From assembly GCF_041228105.1 (NCBI RefSeq), contig NZ_CP166097.1, positions 248,001 to 312,000 on the forward strand: 64,000 bases of DNA. Direction: 5' to 3'. This stretch comes from Pectobacterium aroidearum. GTDB lineage: Bacteria; Pseudomonadota; Gammaproteobacteria; Enterobacterales; Enterobacteriaceae. Shown here piece after piece: positions 40,154 to 47,926 of the stretch (position 1 is its first letter; each line of letters starts with the position of its first letter). The notes under the pieces are model-generated. The model saw only the letters and a list, made by a program, of their open reading frames with translations, was not told where the DNA came from and made no database searches. The translations under genes and the position numbers were made by a program.

Positions 40154-41377
40154 TCAGCGCTCTTTGATAGCGACGACGCGGTTAAACAGGTTCATCAGCA
40201 GCGATGTCACGATGCTGACCGTCAGATAAACCACCATCATGATGGCTATCACTTCGAGCGCCTGACCGGTCTGGTTCATCAGCGTATTGCTGATGTTTGC
40301 CAGTTCCGGGTAACCGACCACGACTGCGATCGAGCTGTTTTTTGACAGGCTGACATACTGGCTGGTCAGCGGTGGAACGATGACGCGCATGGCCTGTGGG
40401 ATAATGATGTGGCGCATCATGTGCCACGGCGAAAAAGACAGTGCTCGTGCCGCTTCCAACTGACCTTTGGGGATAGACTGAATCCCCGCCCGCACGATTT
40501 CTGCGATAAACGCGGAGGAATAGAGCGCAATGCCGAGCAGCAGCGCTGTAAATTCAGGGCTGACGGTAAAGCCGCCGCGAAAGTTAAAGCCGCGCAAGAT
40601 CGGGCGATCGAGCTCTGCTGGTGCGCCGGAAAGCCACCAGACCAATAGCGGTAGCCCGATAAGGGCTGCCAGCGTCAAACGACCTGTCGGCAGAGAGCGC
40701 CCGCGACTTTCCCGAACATAGCGCGCTACGCGGTTCAGGATCAGGCTAATCAGTACGGCGGCGAGCAGGGCGATTCCCGTCCACAGCCAGCCGTGGTGTG
40801 CGGCGGGAACGGCAAAAGACAGCCCGCGATTGGTCAGGAATCCCAGATTACCCAGTTCGATAGCATCCCGCGGTGAGGGCAAGTTGCGGATCACCACTGA
40901 CCAGAAAATCACCTGCAAGATCACCGGAATATTGCGCATCATCTCGATGTATCCTCCGGCGAGCCGCGCCAGCAACCAGTTACGAGAGACGCGGGCGATG
41001 CCGACGGAGAAGCCCAGCAGCGTGGCGAGCACGATGCCGCACAGCGTGATGTACAGGGTATTCAGTAACCCGACGCCCAGTGCGCGCAGGTAACTGTCGC
41101 GTGGGGTAAAGGCGATGAGCTTTTCACCGATCTCAAACTGCGCGGTGTGGTCAAGAAAGCCAAATCCTGTTGCGATATTTTGCGAGCGCAGGTTTTCGAC
41201 CACGTTGGCATAGAGCCAGTAGCTGAAAGCGACAATCAGGAGGCCGAGCAGGCACTGATAAATCCAGGCGCGCAGCGACTTGCTGTCAAACGCATTCAAC
41301 AGACGGCGCGCATAAGATGGCGTTCCCAGCCACGACGGTGCAGAGGCTGACGGCAGCGTTGGGTGTGGTGATTTCAT
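40154..41377 (-). CDS. General amino acid ABC transporter permease (AapQ-like)
   Basis: 407 residues; like AapQ it has an N-terminal segment (NVVENLRSQNIATGFGFLDH) before the permease core, where EMMRNIPVILQVIFW and EAARALSFSPWHMMRHIIIPQA are visible. It forms the membrane channel with the AapM-like subunit. Its ribosome site is weak and it follows a 125-base gap with a stem-loop after the binding-protein gene. Confidence 0.9.
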   Translation of the reverse strand: MKSPHPTLPSASAPSWLGTPSYARRLLNAFDSKSLRAWIYQCLLGLLIVAFSYWLYANVVENLRSQNIATGFGFLDHTAQFEIGEKLIAFTPRDSYLRALGVGLLNTLYITLCGIVLATLLGFSVGIARVSRNWLLARLAGGYIEMMRNIPVILQVIFWSVVIRNLPSPRDAIELGNLGFLTNRGLSFAVPAAHHGWLWTGIALLAAVLISLILNRVARYVRESRGRSLPTGRLTLAALIGLPLLVWWLSGAPAELDRPILRGFNFRGGFTVSPEFTALLLGIALYSSAFIAEIVRAGIQSIPKGQLEAARALSFSPWHMMRHIIIPQAMRVIVPPLTSQYVSLSKNSSIAVVVGYPELANISNTLMNQTGQALEVIAIMMVVYLTVSIVTSLLMNLFNRVVAIKER

Positions 41378-41455
41378 TACCGGCGGTCTTTTCTTCTGAT
41401 CATTACCGATTGCAGCGCGCTATCCGAGGGGATCTGTGCGTGAATACGGTGGTAT

Positions 41456-41488
41456 GGCGTCAGCCCGGATATTCTCGGGGGTGACGCC
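41456..41488 (-). promoter_or_regulatory. Intercistronic stem-loop between aapJ-like and aapQ-like genes
   Basis: GGCGTCA pairs with TGACGCC, with an inner CCCG/CGGG stem, and no T run. Such hairpins after a binding-protein gene usually protect its mRNA and reduce expression of downstream membrane subunits. Confidence 0.6.
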
Positions 41489-41502
41489 GATGATTGGGTG
41501 AA

Positions 41503-42555
41503 TTAACGAATGGGCAGACCGTAGAGCAAACCGCCTTTCGTCCAGAGATTATTCAGGTCGCGCTCCAGCGGTGCTGGGGTATCTGGCCCGAAGTGGCGGT
41601 TATAAATATCGCCGTAATTCCCGACCTGCTTAATCACGTTGTAAGCCCACTGGTTACTCAATCCCAGTTTCTGACCGTAATCGCCAGTGACCCCAAGCAG
41701 CGCCTGTATATCCGGGTCTGTCGACTTGAGCTTGCTGTCCACGTTCTGTTGACCGATTTCCATCTCTTCCGCGTTGAATGTGGCGTAAACCACCCATTTC
41801 ACAATGTCGTACCACTGGTCGTCACCCTGACGAACCGCCATCGCCAGCGGCTCTTTTGAGTAAATCCCCGGCAGAATCACATGGTCGGACGGCTTTTCCG
41901 CATCAAAGGTGCGCACGCCGGGCAGGGCGACTTTATCGCGGGCAATGACGTCGCAGCGTCCAGACAGGTAGGCCGCGACATACTCTTTATTGTTCTCGAT
42001 AACCACCGGGGTGTAATGCAGGTTGCGTGAGGCAAAAATCTGCGCGACGTTACGTTCGGTGCTGCTGCCCGGTGTGATACAGACGGTCGCGCCGTCCAGA
42101 TCTTCGACTTTCTTCACATTGGCGCTGGTGCGCACCATGAAGCCCGTACCGGTATAGAAGGTCGGCGGCGCGAAGTTCAGCCCCAGCGACGTATCGCGAG
42201 ACAAATCAGCGGTGATATTGCGTGACAGCACGTCCACTTCACCAGACTGAATCGCGGGGAAGCGCTGGGCGGTGGAAAGGGCGGCAAAGCGTACTTTATT
42301 CGCATCGCCAAACACAGCGGCCGCTAATGCGCGGCAATAATCGACGTCCAGCCCGGTCCACTGTCCTTTGCTATCAATCGCGGAAAAGCCGTGGCGCGCT
42401 GGGTGCACGCCGCACACCAGTTCACCGCGTGCTTTGATTTTTTTGAGCGTTTCGCCATTTCCTGCATCAGCGGCATTAGCGTGTGCGACGGGCAGCAGAA
42501 GCCCCCCTAAAGTCAGCGCTGTGGCGGTCGTCAACGAGAGTAGTTTTCTCAGCAT
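41503..42555 (-). CDS. General amino acid ABC transporter periplasmic binding protein (AapJ-like)
   Basis: 350 residues with a cleavable signal peptide ending near VAHANA, not a lipoprotein. Typical AapJ/YhdW features: LKKIKARGELVCGVHP, GLDVDYCRALAAAVFGD, VDVLSRNITADLSRDTSLGLNFAPP and C-terminal GDIYNRHFG. It should bind one or several L-amino acids. It has its own promoter region with a perfect 12-bp palindrome shared with the MmgE/PrpD promoter. Confidence 0.93.
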   Translation of the reverse strand: MLRKLLSLTTATALTLGGLLLPVAHANAADAGNGETLKKIKARGELVCGVHPARHGFSAIDSKGQWTGLDVDYCRALAAAVFGDANKVRFAALSTAQRFPAIQSGEVDVLSRNITADLSRDTSLGLNFAPPTFYTGTGFMVRTSANVKKVEDLDGATVCITPGSSTERNVAQIFASRNLHYTPVVIENNKEYVAAYLSGRCDVIARDKVALPGVRTFDAEKPSDHVILPGIYSKEPLAMAVRQGDDQWYDIVKWVVYATFNAEEMEIGQQNVDSKLKSTDPDIQALLGVTGDYGQKLGLSNQWAYNVIKQVGNYGDIYNRHFGPDTPAPLERDLNNLWTKGGLLYGLPIR

Positions 42556-42624
42556 AAGTATCCTCAGAATGATCGGTGTTGTTTTAATTTGTTGTAATTA
42601 ATGGTTTTTATTATGGCGCGTTCT

Positions 42625-42636
42625 TTTGTATACAAA
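42625..42636. promoter_or_regulatory. Candidate GntR (FCD) operator before the AapJ-like gene
   Basis: Perfect palindrome TTTGTATACAAA 70 bases upstream of the start. It fits the t-GT-N3-AC-a type bound by FCD-domain GntR regulators. A near copy lies beside the GntR gene at 46443-46454. Confidence 0.65.
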
Positions 42637-42730
42637 TGTTCTCAATGTTGCATCTAAATGGCAAATAGCATATTTCTCTATCTAAATCTGAATATTGGAT
42701 ATAGCCATTTCGGGCACGACCAGAAGGATA

Positions 42731-42773
42731 AAAAAGAGAGGTGTGCCTCGCACGGTAAGCAAGGCACAGAGGT
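42731..42773 (-). terminator. Probable terminator after the TauE/SafE gene
   Basis: Read on the minus strand, TGTGCCT pairs with AGGCACA around a 13-base loop and is followed by CCTCTCTTTTTTAT. It would separate the MmgE/PrpD-TauE transcript from the transporter transcript. Confidence 0.6.
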
Positions 42774-42778
42774 ATGAT

Positions 42779-43540
42779 TTAGCGGGCGAGCAGGCTTTGT
42801 ATGCCTTGCCACATGAGCTGGGCGCTGAGCACTAACATGGTGAGGCGAAACGTGGTGCGGAAGAGTTTTTCAGGCAGATTATCCAGCAGGCGTGTGCCCA
42901 GCCAGGTGCCTAATACGCCGCTGACAATCATCGCAGCCAGCATCGGCAGCCAATCGTGATAGGCAAACCCCATCATCCCGAATGCCAGTATCTTCAGGCC
43001 GTGTTGTAACACCATGCAGAGCGCGTGCGTGGCGATAAGCGGCTTCTTGGTGACCCCTTGAGAGCTGATAAGCCCGGCGACCATTGGACCCGTTGCGCCG
43101 ACAATCATGGTGCCGAGGCTGGTGAGCGCACCACCGAGAATGAAGAACAATCGATTAACCGGTTTTGGCGCGGTGCGTTTACGGAAAACCGACCACAGAA
43201 TGAAACTGGCCAGCGCAATTTTTGCCACGCTGTCTGGGATCCAAACGACGACGGGCGCGCCCAGTGCGATGCCGATGACGCTGCCGATAAAAAACCACAG
43301 CGCCAATGGCCAGACGATATACAAACGCTGGATCAGGCTGCGGCTGAGGTTGGAGCCTAGCTGGACGATGCCGTGTACCGGCAGCAGGCTGCTGACTGGC
43401 ATCCCGAGACCCATGATCGCAAGCAATGTGACGCCACCGCCCAGCCCCAGCGCGGCCGTTAACGCCGACGTCAAAAAACTGCAAAAAATCAGGATACCGG
43501 CAAAGAGCGGGGAAATGTCGGGCGGAACAAGGTGTAGCAT
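42779..43540 (-). CDS. TauE/SafE family permease
   Basis: About 253 residues and eight hydrophobic segments of the sulfite exporter TauE/SafE family (DUF81): SFLTSALTAALGLGGGVTLLAIM near the N terminus and the internal half-repeat TSLGTMIVGATGPMVAGL. Members move sulfite, sulfoacetate or other small organic anions. Start uncertain: ATG 43540 has GATGGG upstream; ATG 43552 and TTG 43600 are alternatives. It follows the MmgE/PrpD pair in one operon, so it may export a sulfur-containing or organic acid end product. That role is inferred. Confidence 0.82.
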   Translation of the reverse strand: MLHLVPPDISPLFAGILIFCSFLTSALTAALGLGGGVTLLAIMGLGMPVSSLLPVHGIVQLGSNLSRSLIQRLYIVWPLALWFFIGSVIGIALGAPVVVWIPDSVAKIALASFILWSVFRKRTAPKPVNRLFFILGGALTSLGTMIVGATGPMVAGLISSQGVTKKPLIATHALCMVLQHGLKILAFGMMGFAYHDWLPMLAAMIVSGVLGTWLGTRLLDNLPEKLFRTTFRLTMLVLSAQLMWQGIQSLLAR

Positions 43541-43615
43541 GGTGAAACCCATCGCGTGGTCGAGCAAATGATAATGCCTGATGCGTTCAATGCGTATCAA
43601 GCACCCGTTCCGCTG

Positions 43616-44941
43616 TTAACGATAATCGTCATGCAGCAGGCGTTGATACAACGCCTGCGCCTCAGGGCGTGGCAAAGCCTGACTGGCGCAGTCGATGAAT
43701 TTCTCCGCAATCAGATTATCCGGCAGCGGGTTCTCTGCGCTGGAGCCACGCGCACCTGCCACGCGGCGATGATAGGTGTGGCCGTCACGAGTGATTAGCG
43801 TAACGTGCGCCGTGTGTGTGGTGGGTTCGTCATGACAGATGAGCTCAACGCGTGCCATCAGCGATTGTGTGGTGGGGTCGTGCAGCGCCGTTTCGTCAAT
43901 AAAATCGTCCAGCGTCAGCTTTCCCTGCACCCAGGCACGGGCAATACAGTAGTGCAGGCTGAATTTCCCCGCCAGCGGTGTATCCGGTGTCGGGATGTTG
44001 ATGTGCGGGAAGCGAATAGGGTGGATGGCAATCTGAATGCGTTCCAGCGATTCTGGGGACAGATCGGTTTCCTCGCGTAGCGTCAGCAGGCCGTCCAGCG
44101 GTGCCAGAATGGCGTAGCAGCAGGGGAAATATTTAAAATTATTCCCTTTTACGGGGTCCAGAATATGAGACGGTGCGGACCAATACTCGGTTAACGGCGT
44201 GGTGTCGACGTTTTCGGCGGCGCGGTTGTAGACGTTGAAATACCCGTGGTGGTGTTCAAATGCGGTATCCCCCGCGCTGTATCCCTGACGCGCCAATAAT
44301 ACCGCCATGACGGCGCTGCGATTGGCGTGGCCGACTGCCAGTGATTTCGTTTGACTGCCGAAGTTGGATTTGATGCCGGAGGCGAGTGACGCCGTGATTG
44401 CAAAGGCGGTCGCCGTTTCTTCTTCACTGAGCTTCAGCAGCACCGCGCAGGCTGCCACGCCCGCGAAAATGCCGACGGACGTTGTAGGGTGCCAGCCGTT
44501 GCGATATTGAAAAGGGCTGACGGCTTTGCCCATGCGTACCGCGGTTTCATAACCACACAAATAGGCATGCAGGATCGCTTCTCCGTTGGCTTCCTGCTCG
44601 TCTGCCAGCGCCAGCAAGGCCGGGAGTACGGCGACAGAAATATGCCCGTGCAGCCAGGAGTTGGAGTCGTCAAAATCGAGCAAATGCGCGGATGTGCCGT
44701 TTAATAACGCCGCATCCAGCGCGTTAAGTTTGAGATCGGTACCGAAAATACGGCTCTTTCCCACGGCGGCGGAGGGCACTATCACCGCCCTGAGTTTTTG
44801 CGCCCCGTCCTGAATCCCCCCCGCGAGCGTGACGCCCAGCGTATCAATTACGGCAGTGCGGGCGTGTGCCAATACGTCGGCAGGGAACGTCTGGCGAGAA
44901 AATTCCAGCAGATTATGGGCAAGCTGGCGGGCAATGGTCAT
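43616..44941 (-). CDS. MmgE/PrpD family protein (first copy by coordinate)
   Basis: 441 residues, the length of family members such as 2-methylcitrate dehydratase and iminodisuccinate epimerase. Seen: HARTAVIDTLGVTLAGG, LLNGTSAHLLDFDDSN, GYETAVRMGKAV, GWHPTTSVGIFAGVAA and KYFPCCYAILAPLDGLL. No methylcitrate pathway genes are nearby, so a true PrpD role is unlikely. Its neighbour upstream is a second, distinct family member. The lyase operon opposite suggests an epimerase acting on a succinyl stereocentre. Confidence 0.88.
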   Translation of the reverse strand: MTIARQLAHNLLEFSRQTFPADVLAHARTAVIDTLGVTLAGGIQDGAQKLRAVIVPSAAVGKSRIFGTDLKLNALDAALLNGTSAHLLDFDDSNSWLHGHISVAVLPALLALADEQEANGEAILHAYLCGYETAVRMGKAVSPFQYRNGWHPTTSVGIFAGVAACAVLLKLSEEETATAFAITASLASGIKSNFGSQTKSLAVGHANRSAVMAVLLARQGYSAGDTAFEHHHGYFNVYNRAAENVDTTPLTEYWSAPSHILDPVKGNNFKYFPCCYAILAPLDGLLTLREETDLSPESLERIQIAIHPIRFPHINIPTPDTPLAGKFSLHYCIARAWVQGKLTLDDFIDETALHDPTTQSLMARVELICHDEPTTHTAHVTLITRDGHTYHRRVAGARGSSAENPLPDNLIAEKFIDCASQALPRPEAQALYQRLLHDDYR

Positions 44942-45004
44942 GGAAGCGTCCTGTCGTTATCGTGAAATTTTTATATCGAATGGTTTATGTCTAACTGAAG
45001 CGCG

Positions 45005-46357
45005 TTAGCCCGCTAATAGCGAAGTCAGTGTCGCGAGCGACCCCGGCTGCTCAAAGTGGAAAGCCGCCTGATAGAGCCGACGGCTGCGGTCTTCCCCCAA
45101 TATGGGGAGGGTCAGCGCGTCAAACTTGGTGCGCAGCTCGGCGTCGGTCAGTGGATTTTGCGGGTGGCCGCGATAAACATCGGTTTCGGCATGGAGTATT
45201 TCGCCGTCTTCCAGTTCGATATCGATAAACGCGGAACTGGCCGATTGCCCCTCGACGGCATCGATCTGTAGGCGTGACAGCAACTGGCGTGCAGCCGGGT
45301 CGTCAACGGTCTGCTGCGTAAAGTCCGTATCGGTGAGGTTATAGCCGCTCAACGCCAGCGCAATGCAGTGCGGAATACTGAATTTGCTCTCCAGTGGAGT
45401 TTGCGGGTTGGCGATCCCCGCGTTCACCATTCCCATTGGATGGACTTTGGCATGAATACGGGTGATAGCGCGGCCTTTTAGCTGTGGATAGAGCTTGAGT
45501 GCCGTTTCAATTGACGCATGGGTGCCTCGACAGCTGGCATACAGTTTGTAGCCATTACCCAATAGCTCCCAACTGTCGCCAAAATCGAGCGGCGGGATGA
45601 CGGCACTGCCGTCCTGCACAAAGGTTTTTACCCAGCCATCGGTTTCATAAAAGTGATGGGCGGCAATAAAACCTTCCTCAGCCAGTTCTGCCGCCGTGAT
45701 GCCATCCATTGCCGCTTTGCCAGCATGAAACGGTTTGCCGTGCGTACCGGATGATTTCTGCAATCCTCCCATCATTGTCGCAGCCGCCCCCAACGCATTG
45801 GCAATGGCGTTGGGTTCCAGACGCAGAATGGAAGCGGCAACGGCTGCTGCTCCCGCGCGTCCGACAATCGACGTTGGGTGAAAGCCTCGACGTTGCAGGC
45901 TGCGACCTACGCCAGGCACCCAGCCGCCCCCCAGTCTGGCCATGACTTCAAATCCGGTGATGAACGCGATAAGCGTCGTGCGTTCGTCCGCACCGTAATG
46001 CTGTGCCATTGCCAACGCGGTTGACCAGCAAGGGCCGCTAGGGTGCCCCGCACCAGCCGGATGCGTATCGTCATAGTCGGCTGCATGAGAAAGCGTGCCG
46101 TTGATCAGTGCTGCCAGTGCCGGTGTGGTTTTCGCACCGAGAATGATTTGTGCCTTCCCCTGAGCCTGCCAGCGTTGCGCCACGCGTTGAACCGTGCTGG
46201 CCGCATCGTCGCCTGTCGCGCCAATGGAGACGCCCAGATAGTCAATGAGCGCCCGCTTGGCTTCGTGCCACACGGCATCGGGGATCGTCATTGTGGGCGC
46301 GTTGTGAATAAACTGGCTGAGCGCGTTGCCGCGAGGAAACGTCGGGGTGGCAGACAT
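45005..46357 (-). CDS. MmgE/PrpD family protein (second copy)
   Basis: 450 residues. Seen: KRALIDYLGVSIGATGDDA, LINGTLSHAADYDDTHP, GFEVMARLGGGWVPGVGRSLQRRGFHPTSIVGRAGAAA, GLQKSSGTHGKPFHAGKAAMDG and YKLYASCRGTHASIETAL. It is first in its operon, with an AAGGAGC site before the ATG, and is clearly diverged from its neighbour, so the pair is an old duplication or two recruitments. YxeQ of the Bacillus S-(2-succino)cysteine operon is of this family. Activity unproven. Confidence 0.88.
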   Translation of the reverse strand: MSATPTFPRGNALSQFIHNAPTMTIPDAVWHEAKRALIDYLGVSIGATGDDAASTVQRVAQRWQAQGKAQIILGAKTTPALAALINGTLSHAADYDDTHPAGAGHPSGPCWSTALAMAQHYGADERTTLIAFITGFEVMARLGGGWVPGVGRSLQRRGFHPTSIVGRAGAAAVAASILRLEPNAIANALGAAATMMGGLQKSSGTHGKPFHAGKAAMDGITAAELAEEGFIAAHHFYETDGWVKTFVQDGSAVIPPLDFGDSWELLGNGYKLYASCRGTHASIETALKLYPQLKGRAITRIHAKVHPMGMVNAGIANPQTPLESKFSIPHCIALALSGYNLTDTDFTQQTVDDPAARQLLSRLQIDAVEGQSASSAFIDIELEDGEILHAETDVYRGHPQNPLTDAELRTKFDALTLPILGEDRSRRLYQAAFHFEQPGSLATLTSLLAG

Positions 46358-46688
46358 CGTAGGAGCTCCTTAAGCAAAAACGCGAGGAGATTGCCAGTAC
46401 ACCGAACGGTGCTAAGATTCGCGTTTTGTATTGTTGAATGCATTTGTATACAGTGTGTGGCGAAAAGCATATGCAATCGCCCATTCAGTGACAAAGACGC
46501 TTTTTCGCTAAGCTAAGTACAAAATATGCGATGCGATATCTTGCTAAAGGCAGGGCGTCGGGCAAACTTGAATTTTTCTCAATGCATGACGATCCGTAGC
46601 GTAAAGGTGCGAACCGCGACAAAAATCGAGGCGTTTGTTCATCTGCTCGCGGCCTTATTCCGACCGTCACACGATATATCAAGGGACT
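46358..46688. promoter_or_regulatory. Divergent promoter region of the MmgE/PrpD operon and gntR
   Basis: 331 bases without a gene. TTTGTATACAGT at 46443-46454 matches 10 of 12 bases of the palindrome before the AapJ-like gene; a half site TTTGTA lies at 46425-46430 and TACAAA at 46518-46523. These are likely operators of the divergent GntR regulator, for both directions. I see no other structure. Confidence 0.6.
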
Positions 46689-47339
46689 ATGAACTTAACA
46701 CTTAACGACAAAGCGCCGGCACTGTCGCCATTCGAGGTACTGATTAACGCGATAGAGAAAGGCGAGCTGCTGCCTGGCGAACGTTTGCAGGAAACACGGT
46801 TGGCGAAGCAGTTTGGATTGAGCCGGACGCCGATTCGTGAGGCGCTGCACCGTCTGGAAGCGTTGGGGCTGGTGGAGCCGGGTCCACAGCGTGGACTGAT
46901 GATCGCGCAGATCAGCTATGAGCGACTGCGTCAGCTTTTCGCCGTGCGTGAAGGGTTAGAGCGGCTGGCGATGGAGCTTGCTGTCGCTTCTGCGTCGGCA
47001 GAGGAGTTGGCGCTGCTGCAGGATATGGTCGACGTGGAGAAGACGCTCACCGACAGCCGACAACTGCACGATCATAATCGGCTTTTTCATCGCCAGATTT
47101 ACCGGGCGACTCATAATCCGTATCTGAATGAGATGCTGGAAAATCTGCGCATTCATCTGTCGCTCCTGCGCGGAACCACTTATGAATCGACGGAACGTAC
47201 CGAAGAGGCGCGGCGTGAACATCAGGCAATTGTGGCAGCGTTGGTACGGCGTGATAAGGACGCGGCACAAGAGGCTGCCTGCCAACATATCCGTAACGGC
47301 TATCGTGCCCGACTAAGCATGTTAAATCAGCAGCTTTGA
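46689..47339 (+). CDS. GntR family regulator with FCD domain
   Basis: 216 residues. An N-terminal winged helix (LQETRLAKQFGLSRTPIREALHRLEALGLVE) is followed by an all-helical FCD ligand domain with Asp and His metal ligands (HDHNRLFHRQIYRATHN, REHQAIVAAL). ATG at 46689 follows AAGGGA. FCD regulators usually repress catabolic operons and are released by an organic acid substrate. It is divergent from the MmgE/PrpD operon, and palindromes suggest it also controls the aap-type transporter. Confidence 0.9.
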   Translation: MNLTLNDKAPALSPFEVLINAIEKGELLPGERLQETRLAKQFGLSRTPIREALHRLEALGLVEPGPQRGLMIAQISYERLRQLFAVREGLERLAMELAVASASAEELALLQDMVDVEKTLTDSRQLHDHNRLFHRQIYRATHNPYLNEMLENLRIHLSLLRGTTYESTERTEEARREHQAIVAALVRRDKDAAQEAACQHIRNGYRARLSMLNQQL

Positions 47340-47345
47340 TCGAAC

Positions 47346-47459
47346 TGTCGGAAAAACACGACACTTGGGGTGATCTGCTGTCGCAAAAAAGAGACATTTA
47401 ATTCATTGATTAATAATGGTTAATATTTTTTATGATAAATCCGTCTCTGAATAGCGACA
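47346..47459 (+). promoter_or_regulatory. Three GlrR (YfhA) activator sites upstream of glmZ
   Basis: TGTC-N10-GACA at 47346-47363 and 47379-47396 are perfect; CGTC-N10-GACA at 47442-47459 differs in one base. GlrR, the response regulator that activates glmY (and glmZ in some species) with sigma-54, binds this motif. Distances of about 160-275 bases from the start are normal for such activators. Confidence 0.8.
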
Positions 47460-47593
47460 TGTTTTGTGAGCGGGGTCTCGTTTTTATCACCTGGTGTTCG
47501 TTTGCTTTTCTTCCCGTGAATAAATAAAAATAACATTGATTATTAGCGGGTTATCATTGAATTAAGATGCGATGGTAATAAAATTATGCATGT

Positions 47594-47609
47594 TGGCATA
47601 ATTTGTGCT
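47594..47609 (+). promoter_or_regulatory. glmZ: Sigma-54 promoter of glmZ
   Basis: TGGCAT-AATTT-GTGCT carries the invariant GG (47595-47596) and GC (47607-47608) with correct 12-base register. It ends 12 bases before the RNA start. AAATATAC just downstream could serve a sigma-70 promoter at the same start. Confidence 0.75.
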
Positions 47610-47620
47610 TAAATATACGT

Positions 47621-47829
47621 GTAGATGCTCATTCCACCTTCTATGCTTGCTTCGGCTTCATAATCCTGGGAATGATGCAGAGCCAATTTGAGGTGCCTAT
47701 CGTCCAACTCCAGATGAAGATGCAAATCTCCATCGGGCTTTCCGGACATAACGTTGAGTGAGGCACCATTCTGTTGTCTGACAGACCTGATATTTTCAAC
47801 GCTTACCGTTTATCGGTAAGCGTTTTTTT
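47621..47829 (+). ncRNA. glmZ: Small RNA GlmZ
   Basis: About 209 bases, E. coli GlmZ being 207. It starts GTAGATGCTCATTCC, has GAATGATGCAGAGCC, and keeps the seed region ACATAACGTTGAGTGA that base-pairs with the glmS leader to activate glucosamine-6-phosphate synthase. It ends in an 11-bp terminator hairpin (AACGCTTACCG/CGGTAAGCGTT) with seven T. RapZ and RNase E process the E. coli RNA; GlmY acts as decoy. Location next to hemY is as in E. coli. Confidence 0.95.
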
Positions 47830-47880
47830 CGTCTGATGAAAATGTTCGGTAACTGCCTTCTTCCGAAACATAAAACGAAT

Positions 47881-47901
47881 AAGGCTCCCAAAAGGAGCCT
47901 T
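47881..47901 (-). terminator. Hairpin at the end of the hem operon
   Basis: AAGGCTCC pairs with GGAGCCTT around CAAAA; on the minus strand it is followed by ATTCGTTTTATG, a moderate T tract. Confidence 0.65.
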
Positions 47902-47926
47902 ATGAAAGGGATGTCGTAGCGATCGA

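Noticed and set aside
43616..44941. True 2-methylcitrate dehydratase PrpD
   Set aside because: No propionate pathway genes (prpB, prpC, prpE) are nearby and the regulator is GntR-type rather than PrpR.
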